This document shows, piece by piece, positions 11,052 to 18,972 of a stretch of 64,000 nt of DNA. The notes beneath the pieces were generated by a model. It was not told the DNA's origin and did not search any database. It was given only the letters and a program-made list of their open reading frames with translations. Numbering within the stretch: position 1 is the first letter of the stretch; every line of letters starts with the position of its first letter. Origin of the DNA: Alphaproteobacteria bacterium (GTDB lineage Bacteria; Pseudomonadota; Alphaproteobacteria; Caulobacterales; Maricaulaceae). The stretch lies in assembly GCA_016124205.1 (NCBI GenBank), contig WGOD01000001.1:186001-250000 (forward strand). Reading direction: 5' to 3'. Made by a program: the position numbers and the translations under genes.

Positions 11052-12856
11052 TCGGCGGCTCTCCGGCGGGCGCGCTCGGCGGCTTCATCGTCCGCGTGCG
11101 GCAGGAAGATTTCAGACAGGGCCATGTCCCACGCTGCCGTCGGGCAGCGTTCGGCACACAGTCCGCAATGCAGGCAAAGATCCTCGTCCTTGACCATGAC
11201 CCGGCCGGTATTCGGCAGGTCTTCGGACACGTAGAGGTCCTGATCGAGATTGTCCGCCGGGGCCGCGAGGCGCTGGCGCAAATCGCCTTCCTCACCGTTC
11301 TGCGTGATGGTCAGGCAGTTGACCGGGCAGATGTCGATACAGGCGTCGCACTCGGTGCAGGCGCTGGCGGTGAAGACGGTCTGGACGTCGCAATTGAGAC
11401 AGCGCTCCACCTCGACGGCGGTCTGTTGCGGGTCGAAGCCCAGCTCGACCTCGGTGTCGAGATCCTTGAAGCGCTTGGCGAGTTCGACATGCGTCATCTG
11501 GCGGCGCTGTGACGGGTCGTAGCCGTTGGAATAGGCCCATTCATTGTGGCCCATCTTGGCGGTTTCGAGATTGAGACCGCGCGGCAGGCGTTCTGAAACG
11601 TCGAGCCCCTGGCAATGCTTGTCGATCGAGATCGCGGCCTGGTGGCCGTGTTCGACCGCCCAGATAATGTTCTTCGGGCCGAAGGCGCTGTCGCCGCCGA
11701 AGAAGACGCCGGGGCGGGTGCTCTCGAACGTCGTCTCGTCGACGACCGGTACGTCCCACTTGTCGAACTCGATGCCCAGATCGCGCTCGATCCAGGGGAA
11801 GGCATTTTCCTGGCCGATGGCGAGGATGACGTCGTCGCAAGGAATTGTCTTTTCGCCGACGACGCGCGTCTCGGTGATCCGGCCGCGTTCGTCGGTGTCG
11901 TATTCCATGATCTCGAACGTCATGCCGACCAGCTTGCCGTCCTCGACCACGAAGGCCTTCGGCGAGTGGTTGACGACGATCTCGACATTCTCTTCCTCGG
12001 CGTCCTCGAGCTCCCAGGGGGAGGCCTTGAAGAATTCGCGCGGCTTGCGCGCCATCACCTTCACCTCGTCGGCGCCGAGGCGCAGCGAGGTGCGGCAGCA
12101 ATCCATCGCGGTGTTGCCGACGCCGATGATCAGGACGCGCTTGCCAATCGATTTGATGTGATCGAAGGCGACCGATTCCAGCCAGGAAATGCCGATATGG
12201 ATGTTGGCGTCGGCTTCCTCGCGGCCGGGCAGGTTCAGCTCCTTGCCCTTGGGGGCGCCAGAGCCGACGAAGACCGCGTCATAGCCTTCATCGAGCAGGG
12301 CTTTCAGCGAGTCGATCCGGTGACCGGTCTTCAGCTTGACGCCCATGTCGAGGATGTAGCCGATCTCCTCGTCTAGAACGCGTTCCGGCAGGCGGAAGGA
12401 CGGGATGTTGGAGATCATCAAGCCGCCGGGCTTCTCCAGCGCCTCGAAGACGGTGCAGTCATAGCCGAGCGGGGCGAGATCGTTGGCGACGGTCAACGAG
12501 GCCGGACCGGCGCCGATCAGGGCGATCTTCTTGCCATTCTGCGCGATCGGCGCGCGCGGCAGCATGTCCGCAACCTCGTCCTTGTGGTCGGCGGCGACCC
12601 GTTTCAACCGGCAGATGGCGACGGGTTCGTCTTCCACGCGCCCGCGGCGGCAGGCCGGTTCGCAGGGCCGGTCGCAGACCCGCCCGAGAATCCCCGGGAA
12701 AACATTGGACCGCCGGTTGACCATATAGGCGTCGGTGAAACGCCCCTGGGCAATCAGGCGGATATAGTCGGGTACCGGCGTGTGGGCCGGACAGGCCCAC
12801 TGGCAATCGACGACTTTGTGAAAATAGTCCGGATCGGCCGTATTGGTCGGCTTCAT
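11048..12856 (-). CDS. GltD-like FAD/NAD(P) oxidoreductase with N- and C-terminal Fe-S clusters
   Basis: A 602-residue flavoprotein that probably links NAD(P)H to the ferredoxin-type electrons of the adjacent 2-oxoacid oxidoreductase. In order: an N-terminal Fer4_20-type cluster (C18, C22, C61, C65, C69), an FAD dinucleotide fold (GAGPAS at 115-120), an NAD(P) fold (GVGNTAMDC, about 242-250), the GGDSAFGPKNII region, and a C-terminal 2[4Fe-4S] domain (CTECDACIDICP, then CLHCGLCAERCP). The core is that of glutamate synthase small subunit and NfnB, but there is no gltB here. First gene of the three-gene operon, with about 150 bases upstream for its promoter. Confidence 0.87.
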   Translation of the reverse strand: MKPTNTADPDYFHKVVDCQWACPAHTPVPDYIRLIAQGRFTDAYMVNRRSNVFPGILGRVCDRPCEPACRRGRVEDEPVAICRLKRVAADHKDEVADMLPRAPIAQNGKKIALIGAGPASLTVANDLAPLGYDCTVFEALEKPGGLMISNIPSFRLPERVLDEEIGYILDMGVKLKTGHRIDSLKALLDEGYDAVFVGSGAPKGKELNLPGREEADANIHIGISWLESVAFDHIKSIGKRVLIIGVGNTAMDCCRTSLRLGADEVKVMARKPREFFKASPWELEDAEEENVEIVVNHSPKAFVVEDGKLVGMTFEIMEYDTDERGRITETRVVGEKTIPCDDVILAIGQENAFPWIERDLGIEFDKWDVPVVDETTFESTRPGVFFGGDSAFGPKNIIWAVEHGHQAAISIDKHCQGLDVSERLPRGLNLETAKMGHNEWAYSNGYDPSQRRQMTHVELAKRFKDLDTEVELGFDPQQTAVEVERCLNCDVQTVFTASACTECDACIDICPVNCLTITQNGEEGDLRQRLAAPADNLDQDLYVSEDLPNTGRVMVKDEDLCLHCGLCAERCPTAAWDMALSEIFLPHADDEAAERARRRAAE

Positions 12857-13004
12857 GCGATATCCCCGCGGGCTTTATCGGCCCCTCGGTATCCCCTCCA
12901 AATTCCAACTGACACCATAGGACCGTAACGGGGGGTAACCGCAAGACTTTCCTTCGCTCCGCGACCGGACTATTGGCAGGGGCAAGCGACAAGACGAGGA
13001 CGAC

Positions 13005-14210
13005 ATGAGCGACGCATTCTACGCCCATCTGCGCAATACGCTGGCCGAGATCGAGGCCGAGGGCCTCTACAAGCGCGAGCGCGTGATCGCGTCCGAGCAG
13101 TATTCCGAGATCGACGTGATGCGCGACGGCAAGACCGATCACGTCATCAATTTCTGCGCCAACAACTATCTCGGCCTCGCCAACCGCGACGAGCTGGTCA
13201 ACGCCGCCAAGGATGCGCTCGACACCTATGGATACGGCGTTGCCTCGGTCCGCTTCATCTGCGGCACGCAGACGGTTCACCGCGAGCTGGAAAAGGCAAT
13301 CGCCGAGTTTACAGGGCAGGAAGACGCGATCCTCTATGCGGCGGCGTTCGATGCGAACGGCGGCGTGTTCGAACCGCTGCTGGAGGCCGAGGACGCGATC
13401 ATTTCCGACGCGCTCAACCATGCCTCCATCATCGACGGCGTCCGGCTCTGCAAGGCGAAGCGCTTCCGCTACGCCAATTCCGACATGGACGATCTCGAGA
13501 CGCAGCTGAAGGCCGCCGACGCGGCCGGCGCGCGCCACAAGCTGATCGTCACTGACGGCGTCTTCTCGATGGACGGCTATATCGCGAACCTGAAAGCGAT
13601 CTGCGATCTCGCCGACCAATACGGTGCGATGGTGATGGTCGACGATTGCCATGCGCACGGCTTCATGGGCGCGAAGGGGCGCGGCACGCCGGAACATTGC
13701 GGCGTGATGGGCCGGGTCGACGTCATTACCGGCACGCTCGGCAAGGCGCTCGGCGGGGCGATGGGCGGTTTCACCGCGGCGAAGCAGGAAGTCGTCGACA
13801 TGCTGCGCCAGCGCTCGCGGCCCTATCTCTTCTCCAACTCGCTGGCTCCCGCGATTGCCGGCGCGTCGCTGAAGGCGCTCGAAATGGTCCGCGAGGGCGA
13901 TGATCTGCGTGCGCGCCTGTTCGACAACGCGAAACGCTTCCGCGCCGGGATGAGCGCAGCGGGCTTCGACCTTCTGCCGGGTGAGCATCCGATCATCCCG
14001 GTCATGCTGGGCGATGCGAAGCTGGCGCAGCAAATGGCCGCTGACCTGATGGACGAGGGCGTCTATGTGATCGGCTTCTTCTATCCCGTGGTGCCGAAGG
14101 GCAAGGCGCGCATCCGCACGCAGATGAGCGCCGCCCACACACAGGACCAGATCGACCGCGCCATCGCGGCCTTCACCAAGGTCGGCAAGAAGCTGGGGGT
14201 TGTGGGGTGA
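13005..14210 (+). CDS. kbl: Glycine C-acetyltransferase (2-amino-3-ketobutyrate CoA ligase)
   Basis: Cleaves 2-amino-3-oxobutanoate with CoA to glycine and acetyl-CoA, the second step of the threonine dehydrogenase pathway. The 401-residue alpha-oxoamine synthase shows [36 protein letters not shown] and the PLP lysine in [10 protein letters not shown]. It is a close structural relative of hemA in this window (57453-58670), but the N-terminus and active-site surroundings are those of Kbl, and tdh lies 2 kb downstream. The stop overlaps the next gene by 4 bases (GTGA). Confidence 0.95.
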   Translation: MSDAFYAHLRNTLAEIEAEGLYKRERVIASEQYSEIDVMRDGKTDHVINFCANNYLGLANRDELVNAAKDALDTYGYGVASVRFICGTQTVHRELEKAIAEFTGQEDAILYAAAFDANGGVFEPLLEAEDAIISDALNHASIIDGVRLCKAKRFRYANSDMDDLETQLKAADAAGARHKLIVTDGVFSMDGYIANLKAICDLADQYGAMVMVDDCHAHGFMGAKGRGTPEHCGVMGRVDVITGTLGKALGGAMGGFTAAKQEVVDMLRQRSRPYLFSNSLAPAIAGASLKALEMVREGDDLRARLFDNAKRFRAGMSAAGFDLLPGEHPIIPVMLGDAKLAQQMAADLMDEGVYVIGFFYPVVPKGKARIRTQMSAAHTQDQIDRAIAAFTKVGKKLGVVG

Positions 14211-14884
14211 AACCCGCAAACCTCGCCTTCCTCGCCGCCTTCGGCTTCACCGCCGCGGTGATCGTCTTCGTCGTCCTGTTCGGGCAGACGATGCCGCAAA
14301 CGGCGGCGGGAATGGCCGAGGGGTTCGAGACGCCGATCCTCGCGCTGGAATTCGCCAATTCGCGCGACGACCTGGCCTTTGTCCGGGCGGAGGGGGCCGG
14401 TGAGCTTCGCTCCGCCTTCATGGCCGGGCAGGCGCTCGATGTCTGGTTTCCGCTCGCTTATGGCGGGCTGATGATCGTGGTGCTGGCGGGGCTCGCTTTG
14501 CGCGGCCGGCCGCTGGCCTGGGTTGGCGTTCTGGCGGCGGCGATCGCGATCCCCGCCGACTGGTGGGAAAATGCCGTCATCCACCAGATCCTGATCGATC
14601 CGGAGGGCGCACCGGCGCATCTGCCGGCACTCGCGGCCTCAACCTTCACGAAGTGGTTCGCCATCTCTGGTGCTGCGGCGATCTTCGCGCTGGCGAGCTT
14701 CCGGCAGGGCTGGTGGCCGCTGGCGATCCTGGCGCTGCCCTGCGCCGTCGCCTGGCCGGTCGTGGCGGTAATGGGCGCGCCGGGCGGGCTGGCGGAACTG
14801 GGCTCCACTGCGACGACGCTTTTCTTCCTCTCCTTGCCGATCACGGCAGGCTGGGCGCTCTACCGGTCCCGAAAAATCGCCTGA
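14207..14884 (+). CDS. Multi-pass membrane protein of unknown function
   Basis: A 225-residue hydrophobic protein I do not recognise. About six membrane helices are predicted by eye: residues 5-27, 80-97, 100-120, 145-165, 168-190 and 195-215. The loop between helices 1 and 2 (about 30-75) is acidic and likely periplasmic or folded at the membrane face. The GTG start overlaps the kbl stop, so it is probably co-translated with kbl. A role in threonine or amino-acid handling can only be guessed from that coupling. A short GGAGG-gatt-CCTCC stem lies at its 3' end (14885-14898), without a directly following T-run. Confidence 0.7.
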   Translation: MKPANLAFLAAFGFTAAVIVFVVLFGQTMPQTAAGMAEGFETPILALEFANSRDDLAFVRAEGAGELRSAFMAGQALDVWFPLAYGGLMIVVLAGLALRGRPLAWVGVLAAAIAIPADWWENAVIHQILIDPEGAPAHLPALAASTFTKWFAISGAAAIFALASFRQGWWPLAILALPCAVAWPVVAVMGAPGGLAELGSTATTLFFLSLPITAGWALYRSRKIA

Positions 14885-14937
14885 GGAGGGATTCCTCCCC
14901 CCTCAATGCATCTGTTTTTCGCCTCATTGGCATCCTA

Positions 14938-14947
14938 GCGTTAACGC
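14938..14947. promoter_or_regulatory. 10-bp perfect palindrome before a membrane-protein gene
   Basis: GCGTTAACGC is a perfect palindrome 18 bases before the ATG at 14966 and directly before the ribosome binding site (ACAGGAGGG). Its position suggests a possible operator, but ten-base palindromes arise by chance, and no regulator family is named by the sequence. Confidence 0.25.
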
Positions 14948-14965
14948 CAAGGACAGGAGGGCGAC

Positions 14966-16165
14966 ATGACAGACGCCGCAATCATGACGGACCAACGTGC
15001 CCGGACTTCGGACGGAGCCCGGCCTCAGGACGAACTGCTTCCATTCCTCAACAACTTCCACGACATCTTCACGACGATCGGTGTGCTCTTGCTCGGGGGC
15101 GGTCTCGCCTTCGGTGCGGCGCAGGTTTTCCAGTCGTCGGGACAGGATATCGAGACCTTTAACGGTCAGGCCCTGCTGATGGGGCTGATCGCCGGTATCG
15201 GTGTGGTCCTGTGGCTGATCTCGGCAGTCCTTGTCGGCAGTCAGCGGCGCATTCTGCCGGGGATCGTTCTGTCGCTCGGCTTCGTGGGTGCTGCCGCGAC
15301 GGTTCTGATCTGGCTCTATATCCGCTTCCTGATGGACGGATCGGGCATTTCCTTCGACGCGATCGAAGCGCGTTTCGACGCGATGGATGATCCCGAGACG
15401 TTCGACCGCGCGACGATGAACCAGATCACCGGCGCCATTCCGCTGCTGCTGCGGATTGCGCCAATCGTGGCCGGCCTCGCCGTTCTGATCCCGGTTGCAC
15501 TCTACTATTTCAGCTTCCGGCTTCCCTTCACGGGCGGCCTGATGGGCGTTGCTCTCGTTTCGTTGGCGGGGCTGACCCTGCTGACCGTCGAGCCCTACTA
15601 CTACGTGGTCTACATGCCGACGGTGAATGTGGTGCTCGGCGGGGCGCTGCTGCTGGCGGGGATCATGTTCGACGCGCGGGACCCGAATCGGGAAACACGC
15701 ATCGCAGGAACGGCCTTCTGGCTGCACTTCTTCGCTGCGCCGCTTCTCCTCAGCGCGGTTCTGAACGTCACCCAGATGGGCTGGACGCTCACCGTCAGCG
15801 ATTTTGACAGCGTTTCCGCAACGGGCCTTTTCGGGGCATTCATGGGCGGGAATGCGAATGCGGTACAGGTCGCGGTGACCGCCCTGATCGTGATCGCAGT
15901 GTTCGCCCTGGTCTCGCTGCTCATCAACCGCCGCGCTCTGATTGTCTCCGGTCTGCTGACGGCGGGGATCTCCATCGGGATCATCGTAAATTCGGCCGGG
16001 CTTGGCGCGGGCGCCGTCGTTGCCGTCACGCTGCTCGTGCTCGGCGGAACGGTCGTTCTGCTCGGGGCGGCGTGGAATCCGGTGCGGCGCGTGCTGCTTG
16101 CACCCTTCCCCTCGGACGGGCCGCTGGCACGGATCTTCCCGCCGGTGAGCGCTCACGAAGGCTGA
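14966..16165 (+). CDS. Polytopic membrane protein of unknown function
   Basis: A 399-residue integral membrane protein with roughly ten hydrophobic helices packed between residues 30 and 385 and short polar ends. The N-terminal 25 residues are soluble and precede DELLPFLNNFHDIFTTIGVLL. No transport or enzymatic motif is visible; the repeated helix pairs suggest a permease-like or DUF2157-like fold, which is a guess. It has its own AGGAGG ribosome binding site and an 81-base upstream gap, so it may be a separate unit from kbl. A strong stem-loop (16186-16228) follows it, before tdh. Confidence 0.7.
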   Translation: MTDAAIMTDQRARTSDGARPQDELLPFLNNFHDIFTTIGVLLLGGGLAFGAAQVFQSSGQDIETFNGQALLMGLIAGIGVVLWLISAVLVGSQRRILPGIVLSLGFVGAAATVLIWLYIRFLMDGSGISFDAIEARFDAMDDPETFDRATMNQITGAIPLLLRIAPIVAGLAVLIPVALYYFSFRLPFTGGLMGVALVSLAGLTLLTVEPYYYVVYMPTVNVVLGGALLLAGIMFDARDPNRETRIAGTAFWLHFFAAPLLLSAVLNVTQMGWTLTVSDFDSVSATGLFGAFMGGNANAVQVAVTALIVIAVFALVSLLINRRALIVSGLLTAGISIGIIVNSAGLGAGAVVAVTLLVLGGTVVLLGAAWNPVRRVLLAPFPSDGPLARIFPPVSAHEG

Positions 16166-16185
16166 CGATCTGAAGGACGGATTGT

Positions 16186-16228
16186 GCGGGAGGCGAGGGG
16201 TGCGCTAGATCACCCCTCGCAAACCCGC
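16186..16228 (+). terminator. Long GC-rich stem-loop between membrane-protein gene and tdh
   Basis: A perfect 10-bp stem, GCGAGGGGTG (16193-16202) pairing with CACCCCTCGC (16211-16220) around an 8-base loop, extended by an outer GCGGG/CCCGC (16186-16190, 16224-16228). It lies between the stop at 16165 and the tdh start at 16248. There is no U-tract after it, so it may be a factor-assisted terminator or an element of the tdh leader. Confidence 0.55.
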
Positions 16229-16247
16229 GACAAGAAGGCCGTCCCCC

Positions 16248-17282
16248 ATGAAAGCCCTCGCCAAGCTGAAGCCCGAAACAGGCATCTGGATGATCGACGA
16301 TGCGCCGAAGCCCGAAATCGGGCCGGACGACGTCCTCATCAAGGTCGGCAAGACCGCGATCTGCGGCACCGACATCCACATCTACAACTGGGACGACTGG
16401 GCGGCGGCAAACGTGCCGACGCCGATGGTGGTGGGCCATGAATATTCCGGCGTGGTCGAAGCCGTCGGCAGCGATGTGACCCGCGTGAAGGTGGGCCAGC
16501 GCGTCTCCGGCGAAGGCCATGTCGTCGGCGTGAAGTCTCGCGCGGCGCGGGCCGGCAAGTTCCACCTCGACCCCGAGACGAAGGGCGTCGGCGTCAACAT
16601 TACCGGCGCCTTTGCCGAGTATGTGAAAATCCCGGCCTTCAACGTCGTGCCGCTGCCGGACGACGTGCCGGACGAGATCGGCGCCATCCTCGATCCGCTC
16701 GGAAATGCGGTGCACACCGCGCTGCAGTTTGATCTCGTCGGCGAAGACGTGCTGGTCACCGGCGCGGGGCCGATCGGCATCATGGCCGCGGCCGTCGCCC
16801 GCCATGTCGGTGCGCGCCATGTCGTCCTGACCGACATCAATTCGGATCGCCTGAAACTCGCCGAGGGCGTCGTGCGCAATCTGCGCACCGTCAACACGGC
16901 GGAAGAAGATCTGAAGGACGTGATGGCGAGCCTGAAAATGACCGAGGGCTTCGACGTGGGCCTTGAAATGTCCGGTGCGGCCCCGGCCTTCAACCAGATG
17001 CTCGACAGCCTCGTCATGGGCGGAAAGATCGCCATGCTCGGCCTGCCGTCAAAGCCGATCCCGGTCGATTTCGGCAAGCTGGTCCTGAAGGCGATCACGC
17101 TCAAAGGCGTCTATGGGCGTGAGATGTTCGAGACCTGGTACAAGATGCTGGCCATGCTCCAGTCCGGGCTCGACGTGTCGGGCATCATCACCCATCGCCT
17201 GCCAGCGAACGATTTCCAGGAAGGCTTCGACGCCATGCGGTCTGGAAAGTCCGGCAAGGTGGTTCTGGATTGGACGCAATAG
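16248..17282 (+). CDS. tdh: L-threonine 3-dehydrogenase
   Basis: NAD-dependent oxidation of L-threonine to 2-amino-3-oxobutanoate, the substrate of Kbl. The 344-residue medium-chain dehydrogenase keeps the catalytic-zinc set (C39 and H44 in [15 protein letters not shown] at 63-65), the Rossmann motif GAGPIGIM, and the typical C-terminus ([27 protein letters not shown]). Odd: the structural-zinc lobe has lost all four cysteines. Aligning by eye to E. coli Tdh, the positions are G94, S97, A100 and D108, yet the flanking SGEGH and GVGVN are intact. The protein is otherwise full length, so it is probably active with only one zinc per subunit. Confidence 0.93.
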   Translation: MKALAKLKPETGIWMIDDAPKPEIGPDDVLIKVGKTAICGTDIHIYNWDDWAAANVPTPMVVGHEYSGVVEAVGSDVTRVKVGQRVSGEGHVVGVKSRAARAGKFHLDPETKGVGVNITGAFAEYVKIPAFNVVPLPDDVPDEIGAILDPLGNAVHTALQFDLVGEDVLVTGAGPIGIMAAAVARHVGARHVVLTDINSDRLKLAEGVVRNLRTVNTAEEDLKDVMASLKMTEGFDVGLEMSGAAPAFNQMLDSLVMGGKIAMLGLPSKPIPVDFGKLVLKAITLKGVYGREMFETWYKMLAMLQSGLDVSGIITHRLPANDFQEGFDAMRSGKSGKVVLDWTQ

Positions 17283-17542
17283 CCGAAAACACCATCTGGT
17301 CCGTTGGACTGATCGCCCAGATTGCCGGGTGGTCGGCCCTGATCTGGTGGGACTACGATTTTCGTCAGAAGCTTCGCTACTCGCGGTGGGACACCAATCC
17401 GGTACTCGGTATTCCATTCAGTGTCGTGTACGGGATCGGCTACCTCGTTGCGTTCTTGATATTGCCCCTCATACCGACAGCGATTCTTATTGGACTGACG
17501 GTCCTGTTGTTCAAGGCGTTAGGTGCCGATATCGGATTCTGA
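17270..17542 (+). CDS. Small membrane protein of unknown function
   Basis: A 90-residue protein with two hydrophobic segments (about 9-25 and 47-85, the latter probably a pair of helices) separated by a polar loop [13 protein letters not shown]. The only workable start is TTG at 17270, overlapping the end of tdh by 13 bases; no clear ribosome binding site precedes it, so translation may depend on tdh. The hydrophobic pattern and tryptophan-rich helix ends look like a real protein. Base composition is slightly less GC-rich than the neighbours. Function unknown. Confidence 0.5.
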   Translation: MDAIAENTIWSVGLIAQIAGWSALIWWDYDFRQKLRYSRWDTNPVLGIPFSVVYGIGYLVAFLILPLIPTAILIGLTVLLFKALGADIGF

Positions 17543-17555
17543 ACGGAGACATGTC

Positions 17556-18227
17556 GTGACCATTCCCTCCCGTCCCCTCGACTTCACCGAGAAGCCCGAA
17601 GCGGAGATGCGCGCCGAGGCGCGTGCCTTCTACGAGGACCTGAAGCGTCGGCGGACGGTGCGGGAATTTTCCGGCCGGAATGTGCCGCGCGAAATCATCG
17701 AGGACGCGGTTCGCGCCGCGGGCACGGCGCCGTCGGGCGCCAATCACCAGCCCTGGCATTTTTCCGTCATCGGCAAGGGCGAGGTCCGCACCCGCCTGCG
17801 CGAGGCGGCCGAGGCCGAGGAGCGCGCCTTCTATAACGAGAAGGCCAGCGCTGAATGGCTGGAAGCGCTCGCCCCGCTCGGGACGGACGATCACAAGCCT
17901 TATCTGAAGATCGCGCCCTGGCTTATCGCGGTCTTCGCGCAGCGGCGTGGCGGCGTGACGGCGGGTGAAAACAAGAAGAATTACTATGTCAGCGAAAGCG
18001 TCGGGATTGCCTGCGGCTTCCTGCTGGCGGCGCTCCACCGCGCCGGTCTCGCGACGCTGACGCATACGCCGAACCCGATGGGTTTCCTGTCCGAAATCTG
18101 TGGGCGGCCGGAGAACGAGAAACCCTACATGCTGATCGTGGCGGGCTATCCCGCCGAAGGCGCGACCGTTCCCGAGCACGCGCTGATCAAGAAGCCCCTG
18201 TCCGACATCTGCGACTTCATCGAGTAG
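17556..18227 (+). CDS. Iodotyrosine-deiodinase-like nitroreductase family flavoprotein
   Basis: A 223-residue FMN enzyme of the nitroreductase superfamily. The N-terminal KRRRTVREF (30-38) and [14 protein letters not shown] (56-69) form the FMN phosphate and isoalloxazine site. Residues E89, Y93 and K114 match in spacing the E-x3-Y...K triad with which iodotyrosine deiodinase (IYD) grips the amino-acid part of halotyrosine; [24 protein letters not shown] and [10 protein letters not shown] also follow IYD. Bacterial IYD homologues reductively dehalogenate halotyrosines. The GTG at 17556 is chosen because GGAGA lies just upstream and the in-frame codon at 17523 would fall inside the previous gene. 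It is followed 4 bases later by a small SRPBCC-like gene. Confidence 0.82.
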   Translation: MTIPSRPLDFTEKPEAEMRAEARAFYEDLKRRRTVREFSGRNVPREIIEDAVRAAGTAPSGANHQPWHFSVIGKGEVRTRLREAAEAEERAFYNEKASAEWLEALAPLGTDDHKPYLKIAPWLIAVFAQRRGGVTAGENKKNYYVSESVGIACGFLLAALHRAGLATLTHTPNPMGFLSEICGRPENEKPYMLIVAGYPAEGATVPEHALIKKPLSDICDFIE

Positions 18228-18231
18228 GGCC

Positions 18232-18678
18232 ATGCCCAGAGAAATCATCATCGAGCGCGACTACACGCTGGACGCCGACGCGCATTTCGCCCGCATCGTC
18301 CGTTATGACGAGCTGGCCGAGGCGATGTCGGGTCAGGTCCGCTATGAGGGCATGCCCGACGGCGAGGTCACCAAGGGGCAGAGCGTCGATCTGAAGCTCT
18401 TCCTCCATGGCTGGCTGCCGATGGGACGGTGGCACATCGATGTGGTGGACCGGGACGATGCCGAGCGGCGGCTGGAAAGCCGGGAGCATGGCGGGATGGC
18501 GAAACGCCACGACCATGTCCTGACGGTGACGCCGCTACCCGGCGGAGGCTGCCGGCATCGCGACCACCTGATCGTCGATGCCGGGCTGATGACCGGCTTC
18601 TACGCCCGGACGGCCCGGCGCATGTACGAGCAGCGCCATGATCTGCGCCAAAAGCTGCGCGGGTCGGAGACCGCCTAG
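18232..18678 (+). CDS. SRPBCC-like small protein
   Basis: A 148-residue soluble protein. The alternating strand pattern (IIIERDYTLDADAHFARIVRYDELAEAM, then VDLKLFLHGWLPMGRWHIDVVDRDD, HDHVLTVTPLPGGGCRHRDHLIVDAG) and a long C-terminal helix (TARRMYEQRHDLRQKL) fit the START/SRPBCC helix-grip fold used for binding hydrophobic ligands. I cannot name a ligand. It begins 4 bases after the IYD-like gene, so the two are probably one transcript. The end overlaps the convergent small membrane gene by 4 bases. Confidence 0.6.
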   Translation: MPREIIIERDYTLDADAHFARIVRYDELAEAMSGQVRYEGMPDGEVTKGQSVDLKLFLHGWLPMGRWHIDVVDRDDAERRLESREHGGMAKRHDHVLTVTPLPGGGCRHRDHLIVDAGLMTGFYARTARRMYEQRHDLRQKLRGSETA

Positions 18679-18863
18679 TTCTGGACCTGGACGCGGTGAA
18701 TGATCGCGGTCGTCGACCAGATCAGCGTGATCAGCCAGCCGATGATCGTCCAGCCGAACAGAAGATTGGTCAGGAAGATCGCGAAGGCATTGTGATGCCC
18801 GCGCAAAAGCGCGACGATCGTCGGGATGAAATAGAGCAGGGCGGGGATCAGCAGGATTTCCAT
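18675..18863 (-). CDS. Superinfection-immunity-like small membrane protein
   Basis: A 62-residue protein with two helices: LLIPALLYFIPTIVALLRGHHNA then FAIFLTNLLFGWTIIGWLITLIW. The ALLRGHHN...NLLFGWTIIGW pattern is that of the Imm_superinfect family, named for phage T4 Imm but widespread in bacterial chromosomes with no phage link. The ATG at 18863 was chosen because AAGGAG lies 8 bases upstream; the GTG at 18872 would overlap that ribosome binding site. A 17-bp palindrome overlaps the ribosome binding site, suggesting direct repression. No phage genes flank it, so I read it as a chromosomal membrane protein of unknown role. Confidence 0.7.
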   Translation of the reverse strand: MEILLIPALLYFIPTIVALLRGHHNAFAIFLTNLLFGWTIIGWLITLIWSTTAIIHRVQVQN

Positions 18864-18875
18864 GTCCGGCACTCC

Positions 18876-18892
18876 TTATCGAATTTCGATAA
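18876..18892. promoter_or_regulatory. 17-bp palindromic operator candidate
   Basis: TTATCGAATTTCGATAA is a perfect inverted repeat (8-bp arms around one base) that overlaps the AAGGAG ribosome binding site of the small membrane gene at 18863. Its symmetry, AT-rich centre in GC-rich DNA and position are typical of a homodimeric winged-helix or TetR-type repressor site. The cognate regulator is not next to it. Confidence 0.55.
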
Positions 18893-18972
18893 AGAAATAG
18901 CGTGCGCGGATCGTCTGCGCAATGGGCAGTGAGGGGGATTGGCGGGACGGCAGTCCCGGTTGTTGGACAAGC

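Noticed and set aside
11048-12856. Glutamate synthase small subunit (gltD)
   Set aside because: The core is GltD-like, but extra C-terminal 2[4Fe-4S] motifs, absence of gltB, and overlap with korA point to an electron-transfer partner of the oxoacid oxidoreductase.
12459-14219. Long open frame on the minus strand opposite kbl (586 codons), running into the flavoprotein gene
   Set aside because: It is antisense to well-supported kbl, and its start region is out of frame with the flavoprotein gene. High GC content with biased third positions keeps antisense frames open.
18675-18863. Prophage remnant, suggested by the superinfection-immunity-like protein
   Set aside because: No integrase, structural or lysis genes lie nearby, and this family is common on chromosomes without phages.
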